A stretch of 34,870 bases of DNA from positions 1-34,870 of IMG/VR virus record IMGVR_UViG_3300020438_000126; one strand, 5' to 3'. A program made the position numbers and the translations under genes. The notes below the pieces were generated by a model. It was not told the origin of the DNA. It did not search any database and saw nothing but the letters and a program-made list of their open reading frames with translations. This DNA is from a virus. Shown here piece by piece: positions 5,443-13,015 of the stretch (the stretch's first letter is position 1; each line of letters begins with the position of its first letter).

Positions 5443-5520
5443 GACTCACAAGAGCATTTAGAGCTTTAGCTCTAGTACGCTCTAAACAAGAACCTCTTAG
5501 CTGTACGCTTACAGTGAGTC
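5443..5520. other. Cloverleaf-like inverted repeat
   Basis: GACTCAC (5443-5449) and GTGAGTC (5514-5520) form a closing 7 bp stem. Inside are the small hairpins TAGAGC-TTTA-GCTCTA (5459-5474), AAGA-ACC-TCTT and TGTA-CGCT-TACA. The length (78 nt) and closing stem recall a tRNA, but there is no TTCRA T-loop, no GG in the D-loop position and no proper anticodon arm. Confidence 0.4.
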
Positions 5521-5536
5521 TAGCATAACTACACAT

Positions 5537-5770
5537 ATGCACACCATACGCTTACAGTTTACATCAACCACACACAAAGGCATACCTGACAGACTCAACT
5601 ACAGAAACGTCATAACTGAAACAGCATGTACACTACTGTTGGTAAACCATAACATACACACTGTACAAACTGATGCGTCAACTATTCAATTTGAAAGTGA
5701 GCGTGACTGCATGTTTGCGTTTATAAAGCTCAGTAATAGTGCTGCATACACTCCTAGGATTGTAGATTAA
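5537..5770 (+). CDS. Hypothetical protein, 77 aa
   Basis: A small soluble protein beginning MHTIRLQFTS, with alternating hydrophobic residues suggesting beta strands and a C-terminal helix around ERDCMFAFIKLS. That pattern is like a small alpha-beta domain. No family recognised and no strong promoter or ribosome binding site seen, so it is moderately supported. It follows the cloverleaf-like inverted repeat by 16 bases. Confidence 0.45.
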   Translation: MHTIRLQFTSTTHKGIPDRLNYRNVITETACTLLLVNHNIHTVQTDASTIQFESERDCMFAFIKLSNSAAYTPRIVD

Positions 5771-6008
5771 GACTCATCTATTTGTTAACCGGCTGTTACG
5801 GGGTATTACACAGTGTTGCAAATGGTGTTAACGCATGGTTGTGAAGTTTCTTTTTTTATATGCGCTGCTGCGATAGTTATACGTTGTGTAAATTTTTGCT
5901 GTAGGTAAACGCTAATTTTTTGTAAAAAGCGTTTACCGCTTCGCGGCTTTGGAATCTAGCGCAAGCCGCTCTGCGGGTCTGGGCTTCTGCACCGTGCGTA
6001 AATACACT
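5771..6008. other. Non-coding stretch with inverted repeats
   Basis: No convincing gene. It contains a perfect 9 bp inverted repeat, GGTAAACGC (5904-5912) / GCGTTTACC (5929-5937), with an inner TTTTT/AAAAA extension. Two mini-hairpins of the same form follow: CCGC-TTC-GCGG (5936-5946) and CCGC-TCT-GCGG (5966-5976). GTTAAC occurs twice upstream (near 5784 and 5828). It may be a structured RNA or a protein-binding site. Confidence 0.45.
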
Positions 6009-6218
6009 ATGCAAGAAACATATCACTGCACTACTAGTGAAGGGTGGGATGGTTGGTGTAGAATGTGTTTACACATACATCAAGCATATCCTGTACACTC
6101 ACCATCAGACATAGAACACATAGCACTATCACGCTGGGGAGTTCGTGTTGTGGGTGAACAATTGGTGTTTACAGATCAACGACTGCACACACTGTGGATG
6201 TTAGAGTTTGGCGGTTGA
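6009..6218 (+). CDS. Hypothetical protein, 69 aa
   Basis: Start placed at 6009 (MQETYHCTTSEGWDGW), because the in-frame sequence before it overlaps the hairpin-rich region and looks non-coding. The protein has CRMCLHIH, a Cys/His cluster that might bind metal, and a C-terminal half with SRWGVRVVGEQLVFTDQ, suggestive of a small alpha-beta fold. It converges on and overlaps the minus-strand gene at 6201 by 18 bases. No family recognised and no clear ribosome binding site. Confidence 0.42.
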   Translation: MQETYHCTTSEGWDGWCRMCLHIHQAYPVHSPSDIEHIALSRWGVRVVGEQLVFTDQRLHTLWMLEFGG

Positions 6219-6551
6219 TGTGTACAGCGTAGTGGTTTGTGTTTGTGCGCTTAGATCAATACCCAACTCACTTGCTCTAGCACTGCAACGATCACTAGCT
6301 GTTGTGCCAAAGAACTCTTGTGTTGCAACACCCTGAAGTCTACTCACTATCACATAGTATTCACAAAAAGGATCGTGTGCTGCGGCCACAGTAGCAACTC
6401 CGGGTATGTGTTCAACTACTTCCCACCATTTGATTGAGTCAACACCGGGCGTAAGCGTATAGTCCCAGTCTGAACTTGTGGGAGCTGTTATAGTGCCCTC
6501 TAAGGTCCATACACTGTGTTGTAGTTGTTGCGTTGTGCAATAGAATGTCAT
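6201..6551 (-). CDS. Paralogue of the 11641-12075 protein, 116 aa
   Basis: Start chosen at 6551 because from there the protein aligns along its length with the product of 11641-12075. Shared positions include (S/N)WDY, the W-E-(C/V) segment, A-A-H-(D/S)-PF-E-(Y/F)-Y, (E/Q)-(T/E)-(Y/F)-(Y/F)-G, and A-R-A near the end, followed by (M/L)G-(L/I)-(N/D)-L. Upstream in-frame ATGs would add a hydrophobic extension that the paralogue lacks. I recall similar proteins near tail genes of marine T4-like phages, without a known function. The two copies flank the oxygenase operon on the opposite strand. TAAATAT, resembling a T4-type late promoter, lies a few bases before the ATG. Confidence 0.7.
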   Translation of the reverse strand: MTFYCTTQQLQHSVWTLEGTITAPTSSDWDYTLTPGVDSIKWWEVVEHIPGVATVAAAHDPFCEYYVIVSRLQGVATQEFFGTTASDRCSARASELGIDLSAQTQTTTLYTSTAKL

Positions 6552-6760
6552 ACAAATATTTAGCCAGGTTATATATGCACTTAATGAAACTGTAATAAGT
6601 ATTTGTATGATTAGATGGTACGATATAGTTTTCAGCATTTGGTATGCATGGCTCATACAATTTTCATTTTTTAACATAGGCATCACAGGTGGTGTTATGG
6701 CATATGCGCTATGGGTCATGTGGTGCGAATACTATTGCGTATGGAGAAGGAAACAAGAAC

Positions 6761-7384
6761 ATGGCTACTAACATCAATGGATTCTTTGTTGGTGAAATTG
6801 AACCCACAACAACTATAGCAGGATGCATTTCAATATACGAACGTGCATGGCCTAACCCTGAACAAACTGTAGCTAGAATAGAACAGGAGTGTGCAGACAC
6901 TGACAACTTGGTCAGCTGGCAACGTGCAGAAACCATAGGCAGAGGCGTACATCAAACAAGGCGCACCAATCTAAATCTAGGTATTACCTATCTAGCTGAC
7001 GTTGATGATAATGCTGTTATGCAGAACACACACAATCAAATGAACATGCTGCTCAACGCAACAGTTGAACCCTACTGTAAACGCATGGGCATAGAAGGTG
7101 ATACACGCTACGAAGACTACAGTCTACTCAAATATTCGGGCGGTCAAAACTACGGAGCGCACCACGACGGCAGCGGAACAAGCACAAGGATTGTAAGTGC
7201 TATCTGTTATCTCAATGACGACTATGAAGGTGGTGAACTTGAGTTTCCGCACTTTGGTGTAAAGATCAAACCACAAGCAGGTATGCTGATAGTGTTCCCC
7301 AGTAACTTTGCATATGCACACATTGCACATCCAGTCACTGACGGCACCAAGTATGCTATAGTAACTTGGATCAATGAAGTATGA
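6761..7384 (+). CDS. 2OG-Fe(II) oxygenase, prolyl 4-hydroxylase type
   Basis: A 207 aa member of the 2-oxoglutarate/Fe(II) dioxygenase superfamily. The Fe-binding facial triad is visible: H134-x-D136 in GAHHDGS and H190 in AHIAHPV, with K197 as the probable 2OG carboxylate ligand. The strand ICYLNDDYEGGELEF between them is typical of the P4Hc family, which hydroxylates prolyl or similar side chains using 2OG and O2. Start at 6761 (MATNING) follows AGAAGGA; an in-frame ATG at 6689 would overlap the minus-strand neighbour region. It is the first gene of an eight-gene operon and overlaps the next gene by ATGA. Confidence 0.9.
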   Translation: MATNINGFFVGEIEPTTTIAGCISIYERAWPNPEQTVARIEQECADTDNLVSWQRAETIGRGVHQTRRTNLNLGITYLADVDDNAVMQNTHNQMNMLLNATVEPYCKRMGIEGDTRYEDYSLLKYSGGQNYGAHHDGSGTSTRIVSAICYLNDDYEGGELEFPHFGVKIKPQAGMLIVFPSNFAYAHIAHPVTDGTKYAIVTWINEV

Positions 7385-7974
7385 TACACATAAATGAAAT
7401 CTTTCCACTGTTTGTTGCTACGCATACTAGCGAAGCTGATCTAGTTCCTGTACTAGCAGCGTGTCTTAGTATGGAACAACAGCTCGATAGTGTAACCAAA
7501 AGCAATGTAGGTGGATGGCAGTCACCTAATATAGAACTTACTGCTGCACCGTTTGATGTATTGATACCTAACATACTGGGCTGTCTACAGGGAGTTGTGA
7601 ACTACGGCAAATTAAATAATGGGTACACACTAATGAACAGCTGGATCAACATCAATAGGGCTGCATGTAATAATTCACCACATGTTCATCCTGACTCAAC
7701 AATTAGCGGAGTTGTGTATATTAATGTGCCCCAAGACAGCGGCCGGATACGTTTTTTAAATCCTGCTAGGACAGCAATAGCAAGCTATATTGATTCGCCA
7801 CAACACCAAGGGGACGTAGCACAAGGTCCATTTAGTGAAGTATGGGAGTATGAGCCAGTTGCAGGAGAGATACTGTTGTTTCCTAGTTGGCTAGAACACT
7901 ATGTAGAAAACAATAATAATGCTGACGGCGAACCTAGAGTAAGCATCGCATTTAACATCAAGGTACACGAATGA
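7381..7974 (+). CDS. 2OG-Fe(II) oxygenase-like, TIGR02466 type
   Basis: A 197 aa protein with the layout of the putative 2OG-Fe(II) oxygenase family TIGR02466. It has an N-terminal 'FP' start (NEIFPLF), SWININRAACNNSPHVHPDSTISG, a jelly-roll core, FPSWLEHYV (H173) and a C-terminal R186 in PRVSIAFN. The usual HxD is replaced by HxH (H101, H103), as in the three sister genes at 7971, 9923 and 10546. It overlaps both neighbours by ATGA, so it is probably translationally coupled. Substrate unknown; modification of a phage or host protein is possible. Confidence 0.85.
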   Translation: MIHINEIFPLFVATHTSEADLVPVLAACLSMEQQLDSVTKSNVGGWQSPNIELTAAPFDVLIPNILGCLQGVVNYGKLNNGYTLMNSWININRAACNNSPHVHPDSTISGVVYINVPQDSGRIRFLNPARTAIASYIDSPQHQGDVAQGPFSEVWEYEPVAGEILLFPSWLEHYVENNNNADGEPRVSIAFNIKVHE

Positions 7975-8567
7975 AAAGTAACACTTGGAATTTATTTCCT
8001 ACACCCGTAACTAGATTTACTGAGGTGTTTACTGCACAGCAACTACAAGATATCAATCAATATCTATCTACGCTGCGTAGTGGACCGCACAGTGCTATAG
8101 ACGGTGACGGTGTTAGTTCACACGATGAAACTACAGATATTATAAAAAGTATTACATCCAGTGTACCAGGTTGTCAAGACTTTAGTGATACTATACAGCA
8201 TATGCTAAATGAATATACATACACGTATGGCCTTGACCCAGTTGAGGTAACCAACAGTTGGTATAGTGTACAAAGACCGGGCAGCAGACTTGTAACACAT
8301 CTACATGCAAACAGTATTGTAAGTTGTGTAATCTATACACAAACAGACAGCGACAGCAGTAGAATATACTTTGATAATCCAAACAAAATGGTAGCCTATT
8401 GTAATCAAACATCGCATCCTACAGACTATAACTTTGAATACTTTTATATACAGCCTGAAGTTGGAGACGTACTAATGTTTCCTAGTTGGTTAACACACGG
8501 TAGTAAGAGCGAACATAATCAATCACAACAAAGAACTATACTAAGTTTTAACGCGAGGTACAAGTGA
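7971..8567 (+). CDS. 2OG-Fe(II) oxygenase-like, TIGR02466 type
   Basis: A 198 aa sister of the preceding gene, with the same order of elements: NLFPTPV near the N-terminus, NSWYSVQRPGS, H110-x-H112 followed by NSIVS, a core strand RIYFDNP, FPSWLTHG (H176) and R188 before TILSFN. Sequence identity to its neighbours is modest outside these motifs, so the copies are old or divergent. It begins in an ATGA overlap. Predicted Fe(II)/2OG-dependent hydroxylase; substrate unknown. Confidence 0.85.
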   Translation: MKSNTWNLFPTPVTRFTEVFTAQQLQDINQYLSTLRSGPHSAIDGDGVSSHDETTDIIKSITSSVPGCQDFSDTIQHMLNEYTYTYGLDPVEVTNSWYSVQRPGSRLVTHLHANSIVSCVIYTQTDSDSSRIYFDNPNKMVAYCNQTSHPTDYNFEYFYIQPEVGDVLMFPSWLTHGSKSEHNQSQQRTILSFNARYK

Positions 8568-9334
8568 TGTTTAAGAAAAAAGATATCGTTCTCGATTGCT
8601 ACACATACGTACCCTGGGTTTATGATCATGCTAAAATAAACTATGGTAACAAATACATGCCACAATGGTGGAAGGATACACCTAGCAGAACAAATAATGG
8701 CGACGATACAATACGAGTGTGTCAGGGGTTGATCGATTATTACAAATCAGGAATAGTTATTCCTAGTTGGTTTGAAATTGACTTTCATATTAACTCTAAG
8801 TATAATACCAAAGAGAATGCATACACTTGGGAAGCAAGTAACCCTGCTGTAAATACTGACGGTAGTCATTCATTTGACCAATGGGGATTATACAGTGAAG
8901 ACAACGGCAGTAATTTAAAATTTGATTCTCCGTGGGTATTTAAAACTCAAGAGCTTGTGCAATTTACTTGGACACAACCTACTTGGAGTATGCGTGATAA
9001 AATAGATCAAATAACAGTTTTACCTGCTGTAGTAGACTACAAGTATCAACACTGGACTAATATAAATTGGTTAGTTTTAAATAAAGACGATCCCAAAGAC
9101 ATTAATATTCCTTCATTAACTCCTATGGTTATAATGCATCCTATGACTGATCGTAATGTTATAATTAAGAATCATCTTGTTTCAAAAGAACAATGGAGTC
9201 GAATTGGTGAAGGAAGTGAATACATGTTTTTAAAAGGAAACAAAAATATCTATCAAAGTAAGAAACGTTTAATTGATAACGTTGAAAAGATAGAAGGATG
9301 TCCGTACATGAGTAAAGGAAAATTGGATGAATAA
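8567..9334 (+). CDS. Unknown protein inside the oxygenase operon, 255 aa
   Basis: No family recognised. A soluble protein very rich in aromatic residues, notably Trp, with motifs YMPQWWKDTP (about 30-40), a CQGLIDYY segment and IPSWFEIDFH. I recall proteins with 'PQWWK' segments in marine T4-like phages, of unknown function. Start taken at ATG 8567 (TGATG overlap with the previous stop); GTG at 8564 is also possible. It is the only gene of the eight without an oxygenase pattern: there is no HxD...H arrangement with a following R. It may be the substrate partner or a companion enzyme; this is inference from position only. Confidence 0.8.
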   Translation: MFKKKDIVLDCYTYVPWVYDHAKINYGNKYMPQWWKDTPSRTNNGDDTIRVCQGLIDYYKSGIVIPSWFEIDFHINSKYNTKENAYTWEASNPAVNTDGSHSFDQWGLYSEDNGSNLKFDSPWVFKTQELVQFTWTQPTWSMRDKIDQITVLPAVVDYKYQHWTNINWLVLNKDDPKDINIPSLTPMVIMHPMTDRNVIIKNHLVSKEQWSRIGEGSEYMFLKGNKNIYQSKKRLIDNVEKIEGCPYMSKGKLDE

Positions 9335-9926
9335 AAAATTTGCCGACTTAGGTTACTGTGTTGTAAAGAATGCAATAACACCTGAACTTCGAGACTTTAT
9401 AACTCAATATACATTCTTTGATGAGATGCAAAACGAATCTAAAGATGACATTCAAGTTCCAAATGCATTTAGCAAGTATGCTGATCCTGCAATGGAAACA
9501 GTGTTAACAACTTTATTACCTACTATGGAAAAAGAAACAGGACTTGAACTAGACCCAACATATTCTTATTATAGAATTTATTACCCTGGAGATAGATTAG
9601 AAAAACATAAGGATAGACCAAGTTGTGAAATATCATGTACACTATGTTTTAACTACAACTATGAAAATTATGAATGGCCTATCTATATGGAAGGTGAAGG
9701 CATTGTTTTAGAGCCCGGCGATATGGTCATATATAAAGGCATGGATCTAGAGCATTGGCGTAATACATTTGATATCAAAGACGACGATGCTTGGCACGTA
9801 CAAGGATTTTTTCATTACGTAAACAAAAAAGGTTCGTGTGCTGAATGGAAATGGGACAAGCGTGATAGTATTGGATCATTAAACAAACAAACAACTACGC
9901 CTAGTTATATAGAGTATACAAAATGA
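9327..9926 (+). CDS. 2OG-Fe(II) oxygenase
   Basis: A 199 aa protein with a clean 2OG-oxygenase core. YYRIYYPGDRLEKHKDRPSC provides H94-x-D96, the strand EISCTLCFNY follows, and LEPGDMVIYKG precedes EHWR with the distal H143 and R145. The N-terminus, FADLGYCVVKNAITPEL, is typical of small phage and bacterial dioxygenases. It overlaps the previous gene by 8 nt and the next by ATGA. It belongs to a different subfamily from its TIGR02466-like neighbours, with the canonical HxD triad. Substrate unknown. Confidence 0.9.
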   Translation: MNKKFADLGYCVVKNAITPELRDFITQYTFFDEMQNESKDDIQVPNAFSKYADPAMETVLTTLLPTMEKETGLELDPTYSYYRIYYPGDRLEKHKDRPSCEISCTLCFNYNYENYEWPIYMEGEGIVLEPGDMVIYKGMDLEHWRNTFDIKDDDAWHVQGFFHYVNKKGSCAEWKWDKRDSIGSLNKQTTTPSYIEYTK

Positions 9927-10549
9927 ATATTGAATTAATTTTTCCTACTGCAATAGCTGTTGTAGATAACAATGTATTTGACGATCACCCAGCACTTTTA
10001 GATCTCGAATATAATGTTAATAACGACAGTTCTAACGGAATGTTTGAACAGACTGCAGATACATATGTACTAGATAATCATGTTCCGAATCTAAGAAATT
10101 GGTTACAACAACAATTAGATAATTTTTCAAAGTATTCTCTATCTACTGATCAAAAATTAAAATTTACACAGAGCTGGTGTTTAAAACATAACAATACAAA
10201 ACAAGAAGTATTTCCACATTCACATCCTAACAGTATCATTAGTGGAGCTTATTATATAGCAGCCGATGAAGATAGTGCTAAACTAAAATTTCATAGGACA
10301 GGTGTTTCAACATATCCAAGTATACAATGGGAAATGGATTCTAACAAGTCAAAGGATGCTCCGTGGAACTGGGACTGGCAGAAAATTTCTGTACATACAG
10401 GACGTCTAGTTTTGTTCCCTTCACAACTTATGCACTCAGTTGAAAGTGAAATGCACAACAGTGGAATACGATGTGTATTAAGTTTTAACACATGGTTTGA
10501 AGGCAGTATTGGATCTGACCATATGTTTAACAAGTTAGGTCCGCTATGA
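9923..10549 (+). CDS. 2OG-Fe(II) oxygenase-like, TIGR02466 type
   Basis: A 208 aa protein with the family layout: IELIFPTAI at the N-terminus, SWCLKHNNTKQEVFPHSHPNS with H99-x-H101, ISGAYYI, FPSQLMHSV (H171) and R183 before CVLSFNTWF. Of the four HxH copies it is among the closest to the family pattern (HSHPNS, SGAYY). It overlaps both neighbours by ATGA. Predicted Fe(II)/2OG oxygenase with unknown substrate. Confidence 0.86.
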   Translation: MNIELIFPTAIAVVDNNVFDDHPALLDLEYNVNNDSSNGMFEQTADTYVLDNHVPNLRNWLQQQLDNFSKYSLSTDQKLKFTQSWCLKHNNTKQEVFPHSHPNSIISGAYYIAADEDSAKLKFHRTGVSTYPSIQWEMDSNKSKDAPWNWDWQKISVHTGRLVLFPSQLMHSVESEMHNSGIRCVLSFNTWFEGSIGSDHMFNKLGPL

Positions 10550-11160
10550 TTGAACAATGGTTTCCTACACTAATATATTATGATTTTTTAGATGAAATTG
10601 ATAACCAATCTTTAGCTAAACGTGCTTATCAACTGCACGATGAATTGAATAAAGATGTTCACACGCAATGGAACTGTGATACATGGAATAGTCTTAACAC
10701 AAATTTGTTTTTTAAAGATGACGATATTGATGATGTTATTGAACAGTTAGTTAATACAACAATTTTACACACAGAAAAATATGCTGCTGAATATGATGCA
10801 GATTTAGAAAACTATAAAATTACATGCACAGATTTTTGGTTTAATATTGCCCAACCAATGAACTATCAAGAATATCATCAGCATCCAAACAATCATTTTA
10901 GTGCTGTTTACTATGTAGACGCACAGCCTAATTCAGGTAACATTAGATTTAAAAGTATGGATAGTATTGCAACAGGTAATACTATACCTACAAAGGTGCC
11001 GCTTGAAAGAATATCCGGATCAACAGAAACATGTTTTTATGAGCCGCAACCTAGCAAACTATTAATCTTTAAATCTAATCTACTACATATGGTAGAAAAG
11101 AATCTTAGTGATAGTGATAGAATTAGTGTAGCAATGAATTTTAGAATGGAGGCAAAATGA
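10546..11160 (+). CDS. 2OG-Fe(II) oxygenase-like, TIGR02466 type
   Basis: A 204 aa protein: EQWFPTLIYYDFL start, FWFNIAQPMNYQEYHQHPNN with H111-x-H113, FSAVYYV, then LLIFKSNLLHMVE (H181) and R192 in DRISVAMNF. The usual FPSWL before the distal His is changed to FKSNLL, the most divergent of the set. ATGA overlaps on both sides. Predicted oxygenase, substrate unknown. Confidence 0.84.
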   Translation: MIEQWFPTLIYYDFLDEIDNQSLAKRAYQLHDELNKDVHTQWNCDTWNSLNTNLFFKDDDIDDVIEQLVNTTILHTEKYAAEYDADLENYKITCTDFWFNIAQPMNYQEYHQHPNNHFSAVYYVDAQPNSGNIRFKSMDSIATGNTIPTKVPLERISGSTETCFYEPQPSKLLIFKSNLLHMVEKNLSDSDRISVAMNFRMEAK

Positions 11161-11672
11161 TAGAAGTAATTGATAACTGTGTGTCACAAGAACATCTACA
11201 ACATATACAAAATATTATGCTTAATAATTCATTTCCGTGGTTTTTTAGTAATACCAAAGTAGGAAATAATTTGCCTTCACAACAAGAAAATTATGATTGT
11301 CAATTTATACATTTATTTTATCACAACATGAAACCAAGTAGTAATTACGGAGATATTATTGAACCTATACTAGATATTTTGCAACCAAGTGCTTTGGTCA
11401 GGATAAAAGCAAATCTAACTACTTGCGCCGATAAAGTTTATAACTATCCTCCACATGTAGACTTTTTTAATTTTAACGGAAAAACTGCAATATTCTATCT
11501 AAACACAAATAATGGATATACAGAATTTGCTACTGGAGAAAAAATTGAGTCTGTTGAAAATAGACTTGTAATATTTGATGGAAATATGGAACATTCAGGC
11601 ACTACACACACCGATGCTAAAACAAGAGCTGTAATTAATTTTAACTATTATACCTGGTTAACGGCTGAGTGA
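11157..11672 (+). CDS. 2OG-Fe(II) oxygenase, 171 aa
   Basis: A compact protein with a full canonical triad: H100-x-D102 in YPPHVDFFNF, H146 in DGNMEHSG and R157 in TRAVINFNYYTW. It resembles short phage dioxygenases more than the TIGR02466-like group. It is the last gene of the operon and runs 32 bases into the end of the convergent minus-strand gene at 11641. The operon therefore ends with overlapping convergent 3' ends and no visible intrinsic terminator. Confidence 0.9.
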   Translation: MIEVIDNCVSQEHLQHIQNIMLNNSFPWFFSNTKVGNNLPSQQENYDCQFIHLFYHNMKPSSNYGDIIEPILDILQPSALVRIKANLTTCADKVYNYPPHVDFFNFNGKTAIFYLNTNNGYTEFATGEKIESVENRLVIFDGNMEHSGTTHTDAKTRAVINFNYYTWLTAE

Positions 11673-12075
11673 CATTGTCGTGTAACCATAACTCATCTGG
11701 TTCCGCCCATTGATCATATGTTGCTAAATTCAATCCCATTTGTTTGGCACGAGCAAAAACTTTAGTTTGTGCGTTTGGCCCGTAGTATGTTTCTGTAAGA
11801 TGTTTATCGTGATAAGTAGGATCAGAAAAATCCCATCCTGTAGTAATTAAATAAAACTCAGCAAAAGGACTGTGTGCTGCATATATACCAATCCCTCCGC
11901 TTGCCTCAACCAAGCATTCCCATATATCAACATCGTCTATGCGCATTTCACGCTTATAGTCCCAGTTTTGGGTTGGAGGAATATACGGAGTATTGCCATC
12001 CATCCATTTGGATTCAAACAGCTCGTCGCCGCTAGGATCAGTTAATATGTTTAAAGTAGACTTGTATTGCGGCAT
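11641..12075 (-). CDS. Paralogue of the 6201-6551 protein, 144 aa
   Basis: An acidic soluble protein with NWDYKREM, DVDIWECL, AAHSPFAEFYLI, ETYYGPNAQ and ARAKQMGLNL. The same elements occur in the same order in the 116 aa protein at 6201-6551. I recall this pattern next to tail and fibre genes of marine T4-like phages; function unknown. It follows the glycine-rich adhesin-like gene by 2 bases on the same strand, so it is probably co-transcribed with it and could be an adhesin-associated virion protein or chaperone. That role is inference. Confidence 0.8.
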   Translation of the reverse strand: MPQYKSTLNILTDPSGDELFESKWMDGNTPYIPPTQNWDYKREMRIDDVDIWECLVEASGGIGIYAAHSPFAEFYLITTGWDFSDPTYHDKHLTETYYGPNAQTKVFARAKQMGLNLATYDQWAEPDELWLHDNVTQPLTRYNS

Positions 12076-12077
12076 TA

Positions 12078-13004
12078 TTAGTTTGGATATCTAACAATAA
12101 CTACGCCCTTAGCTCCTGCACCACTTGGATCACTTCCGCCTTGATGACTTACACCGCCACCACCGCCACCATAGTTGGCAGTGCCTGCTTGTCCTTGCTT
12201 AGGTGAATAGCCGCCGTTGCCACCACCACCACGACCTGGTCCACCGCCACCGCTTCGTGGGCCGCCACCGCCGCCACCGCCGCCGCCGCGCGAAATAGAC
12301 GATCCTGAAATTGAACTTGCTCTACCACTGCCACCATGTTGTGTACTATACGCAGGACCAGCATTGCCACCTGCTCCGCCACCACCTGCTCCGCGCCAGC
12401 TTTGGCCATTTTGTCCGCCATCATATCCTTGACCGCCAACATTACTGCCACCGTATCGATATCCATAGCGGGCATCGCCGCCGCCACCACCTGAGCCTCC
12501 AGGTTGTCCATTGTTAGTGTAGCTGCCACCACCACCGCCACCGGTAGTTGGTGATCCGTTAAACGATGAAGGGTCTCCTCTTTGACCTGTGCTGCCGCTG
12601 CTTCCTTGACGTTGGCTGCCACCGTCTCCAACAGTTGCTGGGAATGGGCCATCACCTACAACTCGATCAGCTAAGGTTCCGCTGAGGTATCCACCTCCGC
12701 CGCCGCCTCCTGCGCCGCCTTGGTCACTACCTTCTGCTCCACCCGAGCCGCCTCCAGCAATAATAATATATTCTAAATCTAGTTCAGTAACTAGCTGCAT
12801 TGCTTCTTTATAATTATTTTTATATTTGTTCTTTAGATTAAAACTTAAATCGTGTTCGCCTACAGTGGTAAAGGCATGTATAGTGTAGCCGCCGGCTGTA
12901 TAAATTTGGTCGCCACCTGTTACATCAAAAATATCATTAATTTTTGTTGTTTCTTTATGCTGTTGCGGCCCTCGACCTTTTCTAATACTTTTAATAAATG
13001 GCAT
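12078..13004 (-). CDS. Glycine-rich tail adhesin-like protein
   Basis: A 308 aa protein. Residues about 35-60 contain AGGYTIHAFTTVGEHDLSF; then LEYIIIAGGGSGG opens a long glycine-rich domain made of GGGGG runs separated by short loops, ending GVVIVRYPN. This architecture (GGY-IH-F followed by an IIIAGGG start and a VVIVRYP end) is that of phage glycine-rich receptor-binding domains, thought to form polyglycine-II-like sandwiches as in the gp38-type tip adhesins. AAGGA 8 bases before the ATG at 13004 is a good ribosome binding site. It probably contacts the host receptor. The opposite strand shows long proline-rich frames, which are shadows of the glycine codons. Confidence 0.85.
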   Translation of the reverse strand: MPFIKSIRKGRGPQQHKETTKINDIFDVTGGDQIYTAGGYTIHAFTTVGEHDLSFNLKNKYKNNYKEAMQLVTELDLEYIIIAGGGSGGAEGSDQGGAGGGGGGGYLSGTLADRVVGDGPFPATVGDGGSQRQGSSGSTGQRGDPSSFNGSPTTGGGGGGSYTNNGQPGGSGGGGGDARYGYRYGGSNVGGQGYDGGQNGQSWRGAGGGGAGGNAGPAYSTQHGGSGRASSISGSSISRGGGGGGGGGPRSGGGGPGRGGGGNGGYSPKQGQAGTANYGGGGGGVSHQGGSDPSGAGAKGVVIVRYPN

Positions 13005-13015
13005 TTATCGTTTCC

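Noticed and set aside
5443-5520. A tRNA gene.
   Set aside because: The closing stem and length fit, but the T-loop, D-loop GG and anticodon arm are missing.
5904-5937. Rho-independent terminator.
   Set aside because: The stem is good, but there is no T-run after it on either strand.
6439-6719. Longer minus-strand start or a second minus-strand gene at the beginning of the oxygenase operon.
   Set aside because: The extra N-terminal sequence is absent from the paralogue at 11641, lacks a ribosome binding site and overlaps the opposite gene region.
12149-12655. Long open frames on both strands across the glycine-rich gene, including a proline-rich plus-strand frame at 12217-12432.
   Set aside because: They are shadows of GGN-rich codons: glycine runs read as proline on the other strand and as Ala/Val in other frames. 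No start signals fit.
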